Shown: positions 63,264-64,000 of the stretch, piece by piece
Numbering within the stretch: position 1 is the stretch's first letter
How the letters are laid out: each line of letters opens with the position of its first letter
DNA from: DATEDA01 sp963754305
GTDB taxonomy: Bacteria; Pseudomonadota; Gammaproteobacteria; Burkholderiales; SG8-39
Direction of reading: 5' to 3'
DNA: 64,000 nt
Assembly: GCA_963754305.1 (NCBI GenBank)
Contig: CAVWFR010000036.1
Location: forward strand, 329,018-393,017
Program-made: the position numbers and the translations under genes
The notes under the pieces: model-generated
Told to the model about the DNA's origin: nothing
What the model saw: only the letters and a program-made list of their open reading frames with translations
Database searches by the model: none

Positions 63264-64000
63264 TTACGCGCGCAAGGAAGGCCGCACAACCACCGAAACC
63301 AGCACGGTCTCCCACTCGGAAATCCTCAACCCCTCCCGAAACTCCGGCGCCGTCTGCTTATCCGACCGACGCACGATCGCCGAGACCCGCACGGACTGAA
63401 TCTCCCCGGTGGGCGGTGTGAACCCCTTCGCCAGCCGCCCCACAACGCACCGCGACCCGTCGAGCAGATCACGCCCACGAAGCTCAAGCGAGTCGCCAAC
63501 CCGTAGCCGTCCGATCGCCTTGTGAACAGCGTCGCCCGCCGGCCGCCGCCCGGCGAAGCCGAGATCGACGTCTCGCAGCGTGAGCTCGCGATGGATCCGC
63601 TCGAGCGCCGGCGACGGTAGCGGCACCACCTTCGGTTCAACCGCCCGCACGGCTTCGCTCTCGCGCAACTCGCCGAGGAACCGCAGACCCCGCCGCGACG
63701 CTTCGAACAAGGTGAGCGTCTCCTTCGCCCGCGTCATCGCGACGTACAGCAGCCTCCGCTCTTCCTCCGCCCCCGGCCAGTCACCAGCATCGAGCACGAC
63801 GACATGCCCGAACTCGCGCCCCTTCGCCCCATGGGCCGTGCATAGATTCAAGTGGTCCCGCGCCTCGCGCAAGTGCGCGCCGGCCGACTCGTACAGCCAC
63901 TCCACCGCATCCGCGGACGGCACGGCGACGCCGCCCGTCGCCGACGCGAGCGCCTCCGTACACACCGCGAGATCCTCCCACCACGGGTTCTCCGGCTCGC
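63264..64000 (-). CDS. C-terminal part of a UvrD/Rep-like helicase, cut by window edge
   Basis: About 245 residues of the end of a superfamily 1 helicase; the frame is open through the right edge (EPENPWWEDLAVCTEALAS is in frame). Motif V is LNLCTAHGAKGREFGHVVVL and motif VI is EEERRLLYVAMTRAKETLTL. The last 120 residues after RFLGELRESE are a beta-rich tail (VGDSLELRGRDLLDGSRCVV, GEIQSVRVSAIVRRSDK) of the kind found in long RecQ-UvrD fusion proteins. The motor domain 1 is not visible. Confidence 0.8.
   Translation of the reverse strand, partial: EPENPWWEDLAVCTEALASATGGVAVPSADAVEWLYESAGAHLREARDHLNLCTAHGAKGREFGHVVVLDAGDWPGAEEERRLLYVAMTRAKETLTLFEASRRGLRFLGELRESEAVRAVEPKVVPLPSPALERIHRELTLRDVDLGFAGRRPAGDAVHKAIGRLRVGDSLELRGRDLLDGSRCVVGRLAKGFTPPTGEIQSVRVSAIVRRSDKQTAPEFREGLRISEWETVLVSVVVRPSLRA

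Overview
The window is GC-rich DNA that looks like a betaproteobacterium of Burkholderiales type. The reasons are four stand-alone Bug/TctC solute-binding proteins without TctA/TctB, two complete Liv-type ABC operons, a TRAP operon, a PEP-CTERM/CHRD secreted protein and a ChrB chromate-resistance regulator. No rRNA, intact tRNA or CRISPR array is present. At least ten single-base frame breaks fall in otherwise well conserved genes, so either the sequence carries indel errors or several genes are decaying.

Layout. 0-5 kb: the end of a DAHL-type sensor protein, a coupled LOG/Nudix pair, and small genes including an exported 65-aa peptide. 4.5-12.1 kb: an MFS drug exporter with a Bug protein on the minus strand, diverging from a plus-strand operon Bug - CaiB CoA-transferase - HpcH/citrate-lyase-type CoA lyase - cyclase - Bug, which reads as uptake and CoA-dependent breakdown of an organic acid. 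12.1-17.7 kb: a broken CHRD/PEP-CTERM gene, a GNAT acetyltransferase, a Tat-exported amidohydrolase, an SGNH-like hydrolase, a ferritin-like protein and an LVIVD-repeat protein. 17.7-22.3 kb: liv operon 1, with livF frameshifted. 22.5-25.5 kb: an isocitrate/isopropylmalate-type dehydrogenase and a tannase/feruloyl esterase family protein. 25.6-32.1 kb: liv operon 2 with its own IclR regulator, a tautomerase and an SMP-30 lactonase. 32.6-37.3 kb: a chromate/oxidative stress cluster (ChrB, lipoprotein, SOD-rhodanese fusion, laminin-G-like protein, MFS). 37.4-41 kb: a second copy of the exported 65-aa peptide, then a Crp/Fnr regulator, a double AhpD-like protein and a class III nucleotide cyclase.

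41.0-64 kb looks like integrated DNA. A truncated, diverged copy of the chromate-cluster DNA (41.02-41.65 kb) stops just before a sequence that is the 3' half of a tRNA-Lys(UUU) gene including CCA (41687-41731). A second, very similar tRNA-Lys 3' half lies at 53236-53280, immediately after the C-terminal remnant of a tyrosine integrase. Both fragments lack the 5' half on the same side. This is what two islands integrated in tandem at one tRNA-Lys gene would leave, with the intact tRNA beyond the right edge. Island 1 (41.7-53.2 kb) carries catabolic genes: a secreted alpha/beta hydrolase, an unusual AroQ-like protein with a TRAP transporter, a TetR regulator, an FAD dehydrogenase and a Bug protein. 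Island 2 (53.2 kb onward) carries conflict and DNA-processing genes: a RelE/HigB-type toxin-antitoxin pair, a broken TM0106-type nuclease/helicase, an AbiE pair whose toxin is extended by WYL-like and zinc-finger-like domains, a truncated large helicase joined to an HNH nuclease remnant, and part of a UvrD-like helicase.

The strongest candidates for something undescribed are the AbiEii-WYL-zinc-finger protein, the tandem tRNA-Lys islands, the paired 65-aa exported peptides ending in PFNP, and the AroQ homologue with changed substrate-binding residues inside a TRAP operon.
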